NCBI GenBank assembly: GCA_017577405.1
Contig: PIUA01000017.1
Span: 1-61,211 of the forward strand
Direction of reading: 5' to 3'
DNA: 61,211 nucleotides
From: Bacillota bacterium
Lineage (GTDB): Bacteria > Bacillota > Limnochordia > Limnochordales > Limnochordaceae
The notes below the pieces were generated by a model, which was given only the letters and a program-made list of their open reading frames with translations, searched no databases and was not told the origin of the DNA. How positions within the stretch are numbered: position 1 is the stretch's first letter; each line of letters opens with the position of its first letter. Below are positions 26,186 through 36,205 of the stretch, piece by piece. Both the position numbers and the translations under genes were made by a program.

Positions 26186-27208
26186 GTGCAGGTGGGTGTT
26201 CTCGGCGCGAGCGGCTACGCGGGGAGCGAGTTGGTCCGGCTCCTCCTCCAGCACCCGGCGGTCACCGGTGTGCGGTGCTTCTCCCGCGCCTCGGCCGGCC
26301 TCCCGGTGGCGGCCAGCCTGCCGGGTCTGGCGGGCTATCCCGGAGCCTTTGAGGCGTGGGAGGACGGCCTGCTGGAGGAGCTCGACGTGCTCTTCACCGC
26401 CTTGCCCGCCGGGGAAGCCCTGCCCATCTTGAAGGCGGCCCATGCTGCCGGGGTGCGGGCCATCGATGTGGGCTCCGACCTGCGCCTGGCCGCCGCCGAG
26501 TACCCCCGCTGGTATGGGTATGACCACCCGGAGCCGGCCCTGCTGGACGAGGCCGTTTACGGCCTGCCAGAGCTCTGGCCAGAGGCGGTGCGGGCGGCCC
26601 GCTTGGTGGCCAATCCCGGCTGCTACCCCACCGCCGTCCTCTTGGCCCTCGCGCCCCTGGCCCGGGAGGGCCTCTTGCCGGCCCAGATCCAGGTGACGGC
26701 CACCTCGGGCCACTCGGGGGCCGGACGGACACCCCGCCCGGCCAGCCACCTTCCGGCAGCTCTGGAGAACGTCCAACCGTACGGCTTCCCCGGCCACCGG
26801 CACGTTCCAGAGATGGAGCGGTACTTGGGCCGCCTCGCGGGCAGGCCCGTCCAGGTGGCCTTCCTGCCCCAGCTGGTGCCGGCCAGCCGGGGGATCCTGG
26901 CCACCATCTGGGTGCCCGCCCCGGCGGGATGGACCCAGGCGCAGCTGACCGAGCTCTACCGGGCCTTCTACCAGGGCGCGCCCTTCATCCGGGTCCTGGA
27001 AGAGGGCCTCCCCCAGACGGCCTGGGTGCGGGGGACCAACCGGGCGGACCTGGCCGCGGTCCTGGACCCCCCCACGGGCCAGATCGCCTGCACCGCGGCC
27101 ATCGACAACCTGGTGAAAGGCGCCGCCGGGCAGGCGGTCCAGAACATGAACCTGATGCTCGGCTTGGAAGAGGACCTGGGGCTGCCGCGGTACGCCCCGG
27201 CGGCCTAG
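26186..27208 (+). CDS. argC: N-acetyl-gamma-glutamyl-phosphate reductase ArgC
   Basis: NADPH-dependent reduction of N-acetylglutamyl phosphate to the semialdehyde, third step of arginine synthesis. It has 340 residues, with GASGYAGSELVRLL near residues 7-20 for the cofactor, active-site cysteine C146 in NPGCYPT and the histidine in PGHRHVPEME. The start is GTG at 26186, eight bases after AAGGAGG (26171-26177). First gene of the argC-J-B-D-G-H operon downstream of the promoter at 26100. Confidence 0.95.
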   Translation: MQVGVLGASGYAGSELVRLLLQHPAVTGVRCFSRASAGLPVAASLPGLAGYPGAFEAWEDGLLEELDVLFTALPAGEALPILKAAHAAGVRAIDVGSDLRLAAAEYPRWYGYDHPEPALLDEAVYGLPELWPEAVRAARLVANPGCYPTAVLLALAPLAREGLLPAQIQVTATSGHSGAGRTPRPASHLPAALENVQPYGFPGHRHVPEMERYLGRLAGRPVQVAFLPQLVPASRGILATIWVPAPAGWTQAQLTELYRAFYQGAPFIRVLEEGLPQTAWVRGTNRADLAAVLDPPTGQIACTAAIDNLVKGAAGQAVQNMNLMLGLEEDLGLPRYAPAA

Positions 27209-27238
27209 GCCCTTCTGGCTTACGAGGAGGGAGCCCAT

Positions 27239-28465
27239 GTGGCCGTCGTCCACCAGCAGGTGCCGGGGCCCCGGCCGGTCCCCGGGGGCCTGAGCGGGAT
27301 CCGAGGCTTGCGGAGTGCGGGGGTCCATTGCGGCATCAAGAGCCGCTCCCCGGACCTGGCCGTCCTGGTCACCGACGGGCCGGCGGTGGCTGCCGCCACC
27401 TTCACCACCAACCGGGTGCAGGCCGCTCCGGTCATCGTCACCCGGGAGCATCTGAGCCGGAGCGAGACGGTCCGGGGCGTGGTGATCGCCTCGGGGGTGG
27501 CCAACGCCTGCACGGGCCACCAGGGCCTGGAGAACGCCCGGACCATGGCGGCCCTCCTGGCCCAGCACCTGGGCGTGGCGCCCGAGGAGGTGCTGGTCGC
27601 CTCCACCGGCGTCATCGGCAAGCAGCTCCCCATGCCCAAGGTGGAGGCGGGGATCGCCGCCGCGCTGGCCCAGGCCCGCGCCGACGGGGGTGCGGACGCG
27701 GCCCGGGCCATCTGCACCACCGACACCCGGCCCAAGGAGGCGGCGGTGGAGGTGGCCTTGCGGGGGGGCGTCGTCCGGGTGGGGGGCATGGCCAAGGGGT
27801 CGGGGATGATCCACCCCAACATGGCCACCATGCTCGCCTTCGTGGCCACCGACGCCCAGGTGGACCGGGCGTGGCTCGCCCAGCGGTGGCGCCAGTCGGT
27901 GGCGGCCACCTACAACCGGATCACCGTCGACGGGGACACCTCCACCAACGACATGGCGGTGGTCCTGGCCACCGGCGCCTCAGGAGTGGCCCCCCAGGGG
28001 CCCGAGGAGGAGGCCCTCCTGGGCCGGGCCCTGGACTGGGTCAACCTGGAGCTGGCCCGGATGATCGCCGCGGACGGTGAGGGGGCCCAGCACCTCTTGG
28101 TGGTCCGGGTGACGGGCGCGGCAAGCCCGGCCGAGGCCGACGGGTGTGCCCGGGTCATCGCCGCCTCGCCCCTGGTGAAGACGGCGATCGCCGGCAAGGA
28201 TCCCAATTGGGGCCGGATCCTGGCCGCCGCAGGGCGCGCCGGGGTGGCCCTGGACCCCGACCGGCTGGAGCTGTGGATCGGCGGGGTGCGGGTGGCCGCT
28301 GGGGGCATGGGCCTGCCCGGGGCGGAAGCCGCGGCCCGGGAGGCGATGGAGGCCTTCGAGGTGGAGATCCGTCTGGATCTGGGGGTGGGCGAGCACGAGG
28401 GCCTCGCCTTCGGCTGCGATCTGACCGAGGGGTACGTCCGGATCAACGCGGCCTACCGCACCTAG
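27239..28465 (+). CDS. argJ: Bifunctional ornithine acetyltransferase/N-acetylglutamate synthase ArgJ
   Basis: Recycles the acetyl group from acetylornithine to glutamate. It has 408 residues. The precursor cleaves itself before T197 (GMIHPNMATML), which becomes the N-terminal nucleophile of the beta chain. The oxyanion-hole pair is in ASTGVIGKQLP. The usual NSGNANACTG is ASGVANACTG here, a small departure. GTG at 27239 is eight bases after AGGAGG; the ATG two bases earlier (27237) is out of frame. Having argJ removes the need for a separate argE deacetylase. Confidence 0.95.
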   Translation: MAVVHQQVPGPRPVPGGLSGIRGLRSAGVHCGIKSRSPDLAVLVTDGPAVAAATFTTNRVQAAPVIVTREHLSRSETVRGVVIASGVANACTGHQGLENARTMAALLAQHLGVAPEEVLVASTGVIGKQLPMPKVEAGIAAALAQARADGGADAARAICTTDTRPKEAAVEVALRGGVVRVGGMAKGSGMIHPNMATMLAFVATDAQVDRAWLAQRWRQSVAATYNRITVDGDTSTNDMAVVLATGASGVAPQGPEEEALLGRALDWVNLELARMIAADGEGAQHLLVVRVTGAASPAEADGCARVIAASPLVKTAIAGKDPNWGRILAAAGRAGVALDPDRLELWIGGVRVAAGGMGLPGAEAAAREAMEAFEVEIRLDLGVGEHEGLAFGCDLTEGYVRINAAYRT

Positions 28466-28495
28466 AGAGGGCCGCGTGGGGGAGGAGGCAGGGCG

Positions 28496-29425
28496 GTGAG
28501 CGGGCCGATGGTGCAGGCGCCCGGGGAAGCGCCGGGTCAGGGGGAGGCCGGGCTGCCGGTGGAGCTGGAGCAGCGGGCCCAGGTGCTGGTGGAGGCCCTC
28601 CCCTACATCCGCTCCTTTGCGGGGAAGAGTTTCGTCATCAAGTACGGCGGCAGCGCCATGGTCGACCCCGGCCTCCAGCAGCAGGTGATGACCGACGTGG
28701 TCCTGCTCAAGTACGTGGGGCTCCACCCGGTCATCGTCCACGGGGGCGGCGGGGAGATCAGCCGGTGGATGGAGCGGCTGGGGATGGAGCCCCGCTTCGT
28801 CGAGGGGCTGCGCGTGACCGACGGGGAAACCATGCGGGTGGTCCAGATGGTCCTGGTGGGGAGCGTCAACCAGGCCCTGGTCACCCTCATCAACCGCTTG
28901 GGCGGGCGGGCCGTGGGCCTGTCGGGGGCCGACGGCGACCTCATCCTGGCCCGCAAGCGCCGGTTCCCCGGCCGGGAGGACCTGGACCTGGGGTACGTGG
29001 GGGAGGTGGAGCGGGTCAACGCGGGGCTGATCCGCCTCCTGGAGGAGCAGGGCTACATCCCCGTCATCTCCTCCATCGGCGTGGGGCCCGACGGGGAGCC
29101 CTACAACATCAACGCGGACACGGTGGCCGGGGCAGTGGCTGCCGCCATCCGGGCCGACAAGCTCATCCTCCTCACCGACGTCCGGGGCGTGCTGCAGGAC
29201 CCCGCAGACCCCGCCAGCCTCATCAGCACCCTCGATCTGGAGGAGGCCCGCCGGTTGGTGCGGGAGGGCCTGGTGGGAGGTGGGATGATCCCCAAGCTGG
29301 AGGCGTGCATCCAGGCCCTGGAGGGGGGCGTCCCCCGGGCCCACATCATCGACGGCCGGCGCCGGCACGCGCTCCTCTTGGAGCTCTTCACCGACCGGGG
29401 GATCGGAACCATGGTGGTGGCCTGA
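28496..29425 (+). CDS. argB: Acetylglutamate kinase ArgB
   Basis: Phosphorylates N-acetylglutamate; usually the arginine feedback point in cyclic pathways. It has 309 residues, of the amino acid kinase family: KYGGSAM near residues 46-52 binds ATP phosphate, VIVHGGGGEISRWM near 79-92 binds substrate, and INADTVAGAVA lies near 203-213. The N-terminal 30 residues are an Ala/Gly/Pro-rich extension with the start at GTG 28496 (GGAGGAGG upstream); an ATG at 28508 is also possible. The N-terminal helix (EQRAQVLVEALPYIRSFAGK) is of the type found in arginine-sensitive kinases. Confidence 0.95.
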   Translation: MSGPMVQAPGEAPGQGEAGLPVELEQRAQVLVEALPYIRSFAGKSFVIKYGGSAMVDPGLQQQVMTDVVLLKYVGLHPVIVHGGGGEISRWMERLGMEPRFVEGLRVTDGETMRVVQMVLVGSVNQALVTLINRLGGRAVGLSGADGDLILARKRRFPGREDLDLGYVGEVERVNAGLIRLLEEQGYIPVISSIGVGPDGEPYNINADTVAGAVAAAIRADKLILLTDVRGVLQDPADPASLISTLDLEEARRLVREGLVGGGMIPKLEACIQALEGGVPRAHIIDGRRRHALLLELFTDRGIGTMVVA

Positions 29426-29439
29426 AGGAGGGGAAGGGT

Positions 29440-30639
29440 GTGGACGGCATGGACCACCTGATGCCCACGTACCGGCGCCACCTCCTCCTGGCCCGGGGCG
29501 AGGGGAGCTACCTGGAGGACACGGCCGGGCGCCGCTACCTGGACTGGGTGACGGGGATCGCGGTCAACGCGCTGGGCCACCGCCATCCCCGGGTGGTGGA
29601 GGCCCTCCGGCAGGCGTCGGAGCGTTTTCTCCACGTCTCGAACCTGTACCGGACCGAGGTCCAGGAGGCCCTGGCGGCCCGCTTGAGCCGGCTGACGGGC
29701 CTGGACCGGGTCTTCTTTGCCAACTCGGGCACCGAGGCCAACGAGGCGGCCATCAAGCTGGCCCGGCGGTTCTTCGCCGCCCGGGGCGAGCCCGACCGGT
29801 ATGAGATCGTGAGCGTCCGCCACGGCTTCCACGGCCGGACCCTGGGGGCTTTGGCCGCCACCGACAAGCCCCAGTACCACCAGGGGTTCGGGCCCCTGCC
29901 CCCGGGCTTCCGCCGCGTTCCCCGCTCCGACGAGGAGGGCGCCTTCCAGGCCCTGCGGGCCGCCATCGGGCCCCAGACCGCGGCGGTCATCCTGGAGGTG
30001 GTCCAGGGGGAGGCGGGGGTCTACCCGCTGGACCCGGAGTACGTTCGGGAGGTGCGCCGCCTCACCGAGCACTGGGGGGCCCTCCTCATCGTGGACGAGG
30101 TCCAGACGGGCATGGGCCGGACGGGCCCCTTCGCCGCCTACCAGCAGGTGGGGGTCCAGCCCGACATCTGCACCCTGGCCAAGGCCCTGGGGGGCGGCCT
30201 GCCCCTGGGGGCCACCTGCGCCCGGGAGGAGGTGGCCCAGGCCTTCCAGCCGGGGACCCATGGCTCCACCTTCGGCGGCAACCCCGTCGCCTGCGCGGTG
30301 GCCCTGGCCGTCCTGGACGTGCTGGAGGAGGAGGGCTACCTGGGGCCCGAGGGCCGGATCAGCCGGCTGGCCCAAGCTTTGGGCCGGGGGCTGGCCCGCC
30401 TCCAGGCCCAAGGCGTGCCCATCACCGCCATCCGCCAGGCGGGGCTGATGGTCGGGGTGGATCTAGCCCTTCCGGCCAGCGGGGTGGTGGCGGCGGCGGA
30501 AGAGGCGGGACTCCTCATCAATGCGACGGGACCCCACACCCTGCGGCTCCTCCCGCCTTACACCTTGAGCCCCGAGGAGCTGGAGGAGGGGCTGGCCAAG
30601 CTGGAGCGGGCCCTGGCCCAGGCGGCTGGGCAGGCTTAG
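29440..30639 (+). CDS. argD: Acetylornithine aminotransferase ArgD
   Basis: PLP enzyme converting N-acetylglutamate semialdehyde to N-acetylornithine. Taken from GTG 29440 it has 399 residues; AGGAGG ends eight bases before. ATGs at 29449 and 29461 are alternatives. The PLP lysine is K248 in TLAKALGGGLP, with FANSGTEANEAAIKLAR binding phosphate and LIVDEVQTGMGRTG holding the PLP aspartate. The frame is open upstream through argB, but that is a high-GC shadow. It may also serve as N-succinyldiaminopimelate aminotransferase, as some ArgD proteins do. Confidence 0.93.
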   Translation: MDGMDHLMPTYRRHLLLARGEGSYLEDTAGRRYLDWVTGIAVNALGHRHPRVVEALRQASERFLHVSNLYRTEVQEALAARLSRLTGLDRVFFANSGTEANEAAIKLARRFFAARGEPDRYEIVSVRHGFHGRTLGALAATDKPQYHQGFGPLPPGFRRVPRSDEEGAFQALRAAIGPQTAAVILEVVQGEAGVYPLDPEYVREVRRLTEHWGALLIVDEVQTGMGRTGPFAAYQQVGVQPDICTLAKALGGGLPLGATCAREEVAQAFQPGTHGSTFGGNPVACAVALAVLDVLEEEGYLGPEGRISRLAQALGRGLARLQAQGVPITAIRQAGLMVGVDLALPASGVVAAAEEAGLLINATGPHTLRLLPPYTLSPEELEEGLAKLERALAQAAGQA

Positions 30640-30726
30640 GGCGTCGGGCGCGGCCCCCGGAGGGGTCGGAGTGGGTCGGGCCAGGCGGGGCCCTTCTCGC
30701 CCTGCCCGGCGACGGACTGGAGCGAG

Positions 30727-30746
30727 CGCCCGTTGGGCGGCGTTTT
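30727..30746 (+). terminator. Weak attenuator-like hairpin between argD and argG
   Basis: CGCCC (30727-30731) and GGGCG (30735-30739) form a short stem followed by GCGTTTT. It could cause partial termination inside the operon, reducing argGH expression, but the stem is only 5 bp. Confidence 0.3.
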
Positions 30747-30771
30747 GTGAAGGAAAGGGAGGCGGTCGTGG

Positions 30772-31998
30772 ATGGCGACGAACGGGCAGGTTCGCAAGGT
30801 GGTCCTGGCCTACTCGGGCGGCCTGGACACCTCGGTGATCATCCCCTGGTTGAAGGAGCACTACGGCTGCGCGGTTGTGGCCATGGTGGCCGACGTGGGC
30901 CAGGAGGAGGATCTGGACGAGATCCGGCAGAAGGCCCTGGCCAGCGGGGCCGACCGGGTGTACGTGGAGGATCTGAAAGAGACCTTTGTCCGGGAGGTGA
31001 TCCTCCGCGCGGTCCAGGCGGGGGCCGTCTACGAAGACGGCTACCTCCTGGGGACGGCCATGGCCCGGCCCGTCATCGCCGCCCGCCAGGTCCAGATCGC
31101 CGACCAGGAAGGGGCCGATGCCGTCGCGCACGGGGCGACGGGGAAGGGGAACGACCAGGTCCGCTTTGAGCTGACCTACCGGGCCCTCCGGCCCGACCTC
31201 AAGGTGATCGCCCCCTGGCGGGAGTGGGAGCTCCGCTCCCGGACCGACTGCATCCGCTACGCCCAGGAGCGGGGCATCCCCGTGCCGGCCACGGTGGAGA
31301 AGCCCTACAGCATGGACGAGAACCTCTGGCACACCAGCTACGAGGGAGGTGTGCTGGAGGATCCGTGGCACGGCCCCGATCCCACCATGTTCCGCCGGGC
31401 GGTCAACCCCGAAGAGGCCCCCGATGAGCCGGAAGAGGTGGTCCTCGCCTTCGAGCAGGGAGTGCCCACGGGGCTCAACGGGCGCTCCCTGGACCTGGTC
31501 GCCTTGGTCCAGGAGCTGAACGAGCTGGGCGGCCGCCACGGGGTGGGCCGGGTCGACCTGGTGGAGAACCGGCTGGTGGGGATGAAGTCCCGCGGCGTCT
31601 ACGAGACCCCCGGCGGCACCATCTGGATGGCGGCCCAGCGGGCCCTGGAGACCCTGGTCTTGGACCGGGCCACCGCGCACCTGAAGGCCCAGCTGGCCCA
31701 CCGGTACGCCGAGCTCATCTACGACGGGCTTTGGTACTCGCCCCTGCGGGAGGCCCTGGACGCCTTCGTGGCCACCACCCAGAAGCGGGTCACGGGCGAG
31801 GTGCGGCTGAAGCTCTACAAGGGGAGCGTCCAGGTGACGGGCCGCCGGTCGCCCCACAGCCTGTATGACCCCGAGTTCGCCACCTTTGAGGCCGAGTCGG
31901 TCTACCGCCAGGCGGACGCGGCGGGCTTCATCCGGCTCTTCGGCCTGCCCCTGGAGATTGCCGCCCGCCGCCGGGCGAAAGACGGGGGGCAGGGGTGA
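30772..31998 (+). CDS. argG: Argininosuccinate synthase ArgG
   Basis: Joins citrulline and aspartate with ATP. It has 408 residues. The PP-loop AYSGGLDTS is near residues 13-21; [13 protein letters not shown] and [11 protein letters not shown] are classical signatures. GGGAGG lies upstream of the ATG. A 132-bp gap separates it from argD. Citrulline needs ornithine carbamoyltransferase, but no argF is present in the window, so that gene must be elsewhere. Confidence 0.96.
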   Translation: MATNGQVRKVVLAYSGGLDTSVIIPWLKEHYGCAVVAMVADVGQEEDLDEIRQKALASGADRVYVEDLKETFVREVILRAVQAGAVYEDGYLLGTAMARPVIAARQVQIADQEGADAVAHGATGKGNDQVRFELTYRALRPDLKVIAPWREWELRSRTDCIRYAQERGIPVPATVEKPYSMDENLWHTSYEGGVLEDPWHGPDPTMFRRAVNPEEAPDEPEEVVLAFEQGVPTGLNGRSLDLVALVQELNELGGRHGVGRVDLVENRLVGMKSRGVYETPGGTIWMAAQRALETLVLDRATAHLKAQLAHRYAELIYDGLWYSPLREALDAFVATTQKRVTGEVRLKLYKGSVQVTGRRSPHSLYDPEFATFEAESVYRQADAAGFIRLFGLPLEIAARRRAKDGGQG

Positions 31999-32093
31999 GA
32001 CGGGGCCGCCTGGCCGGACGGGCCTGGCGGCGAGGACGGGTCAGGCCCCGCGGGGCGTCAGGAACGGGTCTGGTGGACAGAAGGAGGATGGCG

Positions 32094-33476
32094 ATGCAGG
32101 CCAGGTCAGGACGGTTCCACGAACCCTTGGACGCGATGGTGGCCGCGTTCCAAAACTCCTTCCCCTTCGACCGCCGCCTCTTCCGGCAGGATATCGCGGG
32201 GAGCCGGGTCCATGCGCGGATGCTGGCCCGCCAAGGGATTCTGACGGAAGCGGAGGCGGCCGCCATCCTCCAGGGCTTGGACCAGGTGGAGGCCGAGTTC
32301 GCCGAGGGGCGCTTCGCGGCCCGTCCTGAGGACGAGGACATCCACATGGCCGTGGAGCGCCGGCTGGTGGAGCTGGTGGGGGAGGTGGGCAAGAAGCTCC
32401 ACACCGCCCGGAGCCGGAACGATCAGGTCGCCCTCGACCTGCGCCTCTGGCTGCGGGAGGAGCTGGACCGGCTGGACGGGGAGCTGGCCGACCTCCAGGC
32501 CGCCTTCGTCGAGCTGGCCAGCCGCCACCCCCGGGCCATCATGCCCGGGTACACCCACCTCCAGCGGGCCCAGCCCATCCTCCTTGCCCACCACCTCCTG
32601 GCCTACGTGGAGATGCTGGAGCGGGACCGGGACCGGTTCCGGGACTGCCGCCGGCGGCTCAACCGCTCGCCCCTGGGCGCTGGGGCCCTGGCTGGGGTGC
32701 CCTACCCCATCGATCCCCACTGGGTGGCACACGAGCTGGGCTTCGACGGGCCCTTCGCCAACAGCCTGGACGCCGTCTCGGACCGGGACTTCGTGGTGGA
32801 GTTCCTGGCCGCGGCCAGCCTCCTCATGGTCCACCTCTCCCGCTGGGCCGAGGAGCTGATTCTCTGGAGCAGCCAGGAGTTCGCCTTCGTGGAGCTCCCC
32901 GACCGGTTCGCCACCGGCTCCAGCATCATGCCCCAGAAGAAGAACCCGGACGTGCCCGAGCTGGTCCGGGGGAAGACGGGCCGGGTGGTGGGCCATCTGG
33001 TGGGCCTGCTGGTCACCCTCAAGGGGCTGCCCCTCGCGTACAACAAGGACCTCCAGGAGGACAAGGAGCCCCTCTTCGACACCGTCGACACCCTCCACCA
33101 GACCCTCCGGGTGCTGGCCGAGCTGGTCCGCCACCTGGAGGTGGACGAGGCTCGGATGCGGGCGGCCGCGGACCAAGGGTACCTGACGGCCACGGAGCTG
33201 GCCGACGGCTTGGTGCGGAAAGGCGTCCCCTTCCGGGAGGCCCACCACGCGGTGGGGGCCCTGGTCGCCTACGCCCGGGAGCTGGGCCGGCCCCTCCACC
33301 AGCTGACGGCGGAGGAGCTGGGCCGCTTCCACCCCCAGCTCACGCCCGACCTCCTCCCCCTGACCGAGCCTGAACGGGCGGTGGCGGCCCGGACCAGTTG
33401 GGGCGGTACGGGCTACGAGCCGGTGGCCGCGGCCCTGGCCCGGGCCCGGCGGTGGCTCCAAGGCGAGGACACCTGA
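32094..33476 (+). CDS. argH: Argininosuccinate lyase ArgH
   Basis: Splits argininosuccinate into arginine and fumarate, the last pathway step. It has 460 residues. The fumarase/aspartase signature GSSIMPQKKNPDVPELVRGK, whose serine is the catalytic base, is near residues 278-297; HTARSRNDQVALD and PGYTHLQRAQP are also present. Of two ATGs (32088 and 32094) I took the second, which stands six bases from AAGGAGG; the first would have no spacing. The frame continues upstream into argG without a plausible start. Confidence 0.96.
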   Translation: MQARSGRFHEPLDAMVAAFQNSFPFDRRLFRQDIAGSRVHARMLARQGILTEAEAAAILQGLDQVEAEFAEGRFAARPEDEDIHMAVERRLVELVGEVGKKLHTARSRNDQVALDLRLWLREELDRLDGELADLQAAFVELASRHPRAIMPGYTHLQRAQPILLAHHLLAYVEMLERDRDRFRDCRRRLNRSPLGAGALAGVPYPIDPHWVAHELGFDGPFANSLDAVSDRDFVVEFLAAASLLMVHLSRWAEELILWSSQEFAFVELPDRFATGSSIMPQKKNPDVPELVRGKTGRVVGHLVGLLVTLKGLPLAYNKDLQEDKEPLFDTVDTLHQTLRVLAELVRHLEVDEARMRAAADQGYLTATELADGLVRKGVPFREAHHAVGALVAYARELGRPLHQLTAEELGRFHPQLTPDLLPLTEPERAVAARTSWGGTGYEPVAAALARARRWLQGEDT

Positions 33477-33780
33477 CCGCACCCCAGCCGAGCCCGTCCC
33501 GGGAAGACCCCCAAGGCCGCCCGCCGAGGCCGGCTGCCCGAAGCCGGAACGATTCGCGCCTGTCCAGTGGCCCGGTGCTGGTTTGCCTTTTTCGAGGAAT
33601 GGGGCCTTCCCTTCCCGAAGGGACAAGGGACGGCCCCGCGCCGCCCATCCCCGGCAGGATCCCCGGGCCGGGTGTCGAAGGACGTGGCCAATCTGCCGCC
33701 GGGCGGCGCCGGACCGTCGACCACCAACGGCGAGCCGCCGCGGTTCCGCCGTTGGGCCTATCACAGGGAGGGATCGGCTG
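33477..33780 (+). other. Intergenic region between argH and the flavodoxin-like gene
   Basis: About 300 bp without a supported gene. It contains a small hairpin CCCTTC/GAAGGG (33609-33622) and a lone T-run at 33588-33592 that might end the arginine transcript. No promoter resembling consensus was seen. ORFs covering it are GC-shadow frames with low-complexity arginine/proline sequence. Confidence 0.5.
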
Positions 33781-34203
33781 GTGCGGGCGCTGGTCTTGTA
33801 CGGCTCAGATCGCCGGCTGGAGCCGGTGGCCCAGGGGGTGGCCGCAGGGCTGGAGGCTGCAGGGGTGGCGGTGGACCAGAAGTCCATCGGGGAGGCGGGG
33901 GACGGCCCCATCAGCACCGGGCAGTACCAGCTGGTGGTGGTCGGGTCCACCTCCCAAGGGCTCTTCGGGGGGCGGGTGCCCGAGGAGGTGGCCGACGCCC
34001 TGCCCCGGTGCAGCCGCCTTCAGGGGAAGGTGACGGCCGCCTTCATCATCCCGGGCGTCTTCGGCGCCGCCAAGACCTTGCGGGCCCTGATGGCCCTGCT
34101 GGAGCGGGAGGGCGCCTGGGTGCAGGACTTTGCCGCCCTGCGGAACGAGCAGGAAGCCCGGGCCTTTGGCTCCCGGCTGGTCAACCTCCTGAAACCCCGG
34201 TGA
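33781..34203 (+). CDS. Flavodoxin-like small protein
   Basis: Protein of 140 residues beginning at GTG 33781, with AGGGAGGG about seven bases upstream. It opens with a beta strand and phosphate-loop-like [22 protein letters not shown] (residues about 3-24), then [16 protein letters not shown] and [15 protein letters not shown], an alternating pattern expected of a flavodoxin-type fold binding FMN. The first loop lacks the T-x-T-G-N-T consensus of true flavodoxins, so it could be a flavodoxin-domain relative. It lies between the arginine genes and ilvD; a redox link to the Fe-S enzyme IlvD is only a guess. Confidence 0.65.
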   Translation: MRALVLYGSDRRLEPVAQGVAAGLEAAGVAVDQKSIGEAGDGPISTGQYQLVVVGSTSQGLFGGRVPEEVADALPRCSRLQGKVTAAFIIPGVFGAAKTLRALMALLEREGAWVQDFAALRNEQEARAFGSRLVNLLKPR

Positions 34204-34292
34204 GGAAGGCCGGTCCGGCGAGGGCGGGCATGGCCCTGGTCATGGGGCGGCCGCCCGGCGGGCGGAGGGCTTGGGAAAGAGGGGGAGCAGAC

Positions 34293-35978
34293 GTGGCGAA
34301 CGTGGTGGCGACCCGCCGCCGGAGCGACATGATCAAGCGGGGGATCGATCGGGCCCCCCACCGGAGCCTCCTCCGGGCGGCCGGCGTGCGGGAGGAGGAT
34401 TTTGACAAGCCCTTCATCGCGGTGGTCAACTCCTACGTGGACATCGTGCCGGGGCACGTCCACCTGCAGGCCTTCGGCCAGCTGGTGAAGGAGGCCATCC
34501 GGGAGGCTGGGGGGGTGCCCTTTGAGTTCAACACCATCGGGGTGGACGATGGCATCGCCATGGGCCACCTGGGGATGCGCTACTCCCTGCCCAGCCGGGA
34601 GTTGATCGCCGACTCGGTGGAGACCATGGTCACCGCCCACTGGTTTGACGGCATGATCTGCATCCCCAACTGCGACAAGATCACGCCGGGCATGATGATG
34701 GCCGCCATGCGGCTCGACATCCCCACCATCTTCATCAGCGGGGGGCCCATGCGGGCCGGCCGGTTGAACGGGCGGGCGGTGGATTTGATCTCGGTCTTCG
34801 AGGCGGTGGGCGGGCACCAGGCGGGCCGGGTGAGCGACGAGGAGCTTCTCGCCCTGGAGCGGGTCGCCTGCCCCGGCTGCGGCTCCTGCTCGGGGATGTT
34901 CACCGCCAACTCCATGAACTGCCTGGCCGAGGCCCTGGGGCTGGCCCTGCCGGGGAACGGGACCATCCTGGCCGACACCCCCGAGCGGGAGGCCCTGGCC
35001 CGGGAAGCGGCCCGGCGGATCGTGGAGCTGGTGGAGGAGGGCCTCACCCCCCGGCAGCTGGTCACCTTGGAGAGCCTGGACAACGCCTTCGCCCTGGACA
35101 TGGCCATGGGCGGCTCCACCAACACGGTCCTCCACGGCCTGGCCATCGCCCACGAGGCCGGCATCGAGTACCCCTTGGAGCGGCTGGACGCCCTCTCCCG
35201 CCGGGTGCCCCACCTGTGCAAGGTGAGCCCCGCCTCCAGCTACCACATCGAGGACGTCCACCGGGCGGGCGGCATCCCCGCCATCCTCAAGGAGCTCGCT
35301 CGCATTCCGGGGCTCCTTCACCTGGAGACGCCCACGGTGGCCGGCAAGACCCTGGGCGAGATCGTGGCCGAGGCGGAGGTGACCGACCCCGAGGTGATCC
35401 GCCCCCTGGAACGGGCCTACAGCCCCGAAGGGGGCCTGGCCGTCCTCTTCGGAAACCTGGCCCCCCTGGGCGCGGTGCTGAAGACGGGGGCCGTCGACCC
35501 GGAGATCACCGTCCACGAGGGGCCGGCCGTCATCTACGACTCCCAGGAAGAGGCGGCCGAGGGGATCGCCCGGGGCGAGGTGCAACCGGGCGACGTGGTG
35601 GTCATCCGCTACGAGGGGCCCAAGGGCGGCCCGGGGATGCCCGAGATGTTGGCGCCCACCTCGGCCCTGGTGGGCCGGGGGCTGGGGAAGAGCGTCGCCC
35701 TCATCACCGACGGGCGTTTCTCCGGCGGGACCCGGGGCATCTGCCTGGGGCACATCAGCCCCGAAGCGGCCGAGGGTGGCCCCCTGGCCCTGGTGGAGCC
35801 GGGGGACCGGATCCGGATCGACATCCCCAACCGGCGCCTGGAGCTGCTGGTGGACGAGGCGACCCTGGAGGCCCGCCGGCGGGCCTGGCAGCCCCCCGAG
35901 CCCCGAATCCGGCACGGGTACCTGGCCCGCTACGCCCGGATGGTCACCTCAGCCCACACGGGCGCCATCCTGCGCTGA
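34293..35978 (+). CDS. ilvD: Dihydroxy-acid dehydratase IlvD
   Basis: Fe-S dehydratase making 2-keto acids in valine and isoleucine synthesis. From GTG 34293 (GAGGGGGAG upstream) it has 561 residues, the usual length. Cluster cysteines are in [10 protein letters not shown] and in [30 protein letters not shown] and the C-terminal GHISPEA are also typical. The frame extends further upstream through the flavodoxin gene, which is a shadow. It is transcribed separately from the ilvB operon: a strong terminator follows it. Confidence 0.95.
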   Translation: MANVVATRRRSDMIKRGIDRAPHRSLLRAAGVREEDFDKPFIAVVNSYVDIVPGHVHLQAFGQLVKEAIREAGGVPFEFNTIGVDDGIAMGHLGMRYSLPSRELIADSVETMVTAHWFDGMICIPNCDKITPGMMMAAMRLDIPTIFISGGPMRAGRLNGRAVDLISVFEAVGGHQAGRVSDEELLALERVACPGCGSCSGMFTANSMNCLAEALGLALPGNGTILADTPEREALAREAARRIVELVEEGLTPRQLVTLESLDNAFALDMAMGGSTNTVLHGLAIAHEAGIEYPLERLDALSRRVPHLCKVSPASSYHIEDVHRAGGIPAILKELARIPGLLHLETPTVAGKTLGEIVAEAEVTDPEVIRPLERAYSPEGGLAVLFGNLAPLGAVLKTGAVDPEITVHEGPAVIYDSQEEAAEGIARGEVQPGDVVVIRYEGPKGGPGMPEMLAPTSALVGRGLGKSVALITDGRFSGGTRGICLGHISPEAAEGGPLALVEPGDRIRIDIPNRRLELLVDEATLEARRRAWQPPEPRIRHGYLARYARMVTSAHTGAILR

Positions 35979-36004
35979 GGGGTCCTGAGATCCCGCGCTT
36001 TGCC

Positions 36005-36039
36005 GGCGCCCCCAGGGTGGAGCCTGGGGGCGCCCTTTG
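36005..36039 (+). terminator. Intrinsic terminator after ilvD
   Basis: Perfect 12-bp stem: 36005-36016 pairs with 36023-36034, six-base loop GTGGAG, then CTTTGTT. This is one of the strongest terminators in the window and separates the ilvD transcript from the T-box operon. Confidence 0.85.
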
Positions 36040-36170
36040 TTCCGGTGGTCGGCCCCCGCGAGCCGTCTCCTCCTCTGAAGGGCCAGAGCCTGCAGGAGGC
36101 GGGGGCCCGGTTCTTCTTGGAAAGGGAGGAATGGATCCCAACTTCGGCGTCAATTTGGGTCTTGAGAGGG

Positions 36171-36199
36171 TTGACAGGGACGGTGCCCCTGGGTATCCT
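36171..36199 (+). promoter_or_regulatory. Sigma-A promoter of the ilv-leu operon
   Basis: Perfect TTGACA (36171-36176) and TATCCT (36194-36199) with an optimal 17-bp spacer. Transcription would start near 36206 and read into the T-box leader. Confidence 0.85.
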
Positions 36200-36205
36200 T
36201 AGAGC

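Noticed and set aside
28144-29439. Extension of the argD frame through argB
   Set aside because: Out of frame with the conserved argB product; the ArgD family starts at 29440-29461.
36131-36202. 23-codon ORF with GGGAGGA before ATG 36131
   Set aside because: It ends at the -10 box of the ilvB promoter and so is upstream of the transcript; Shine-Dalgarno spacing is zero.
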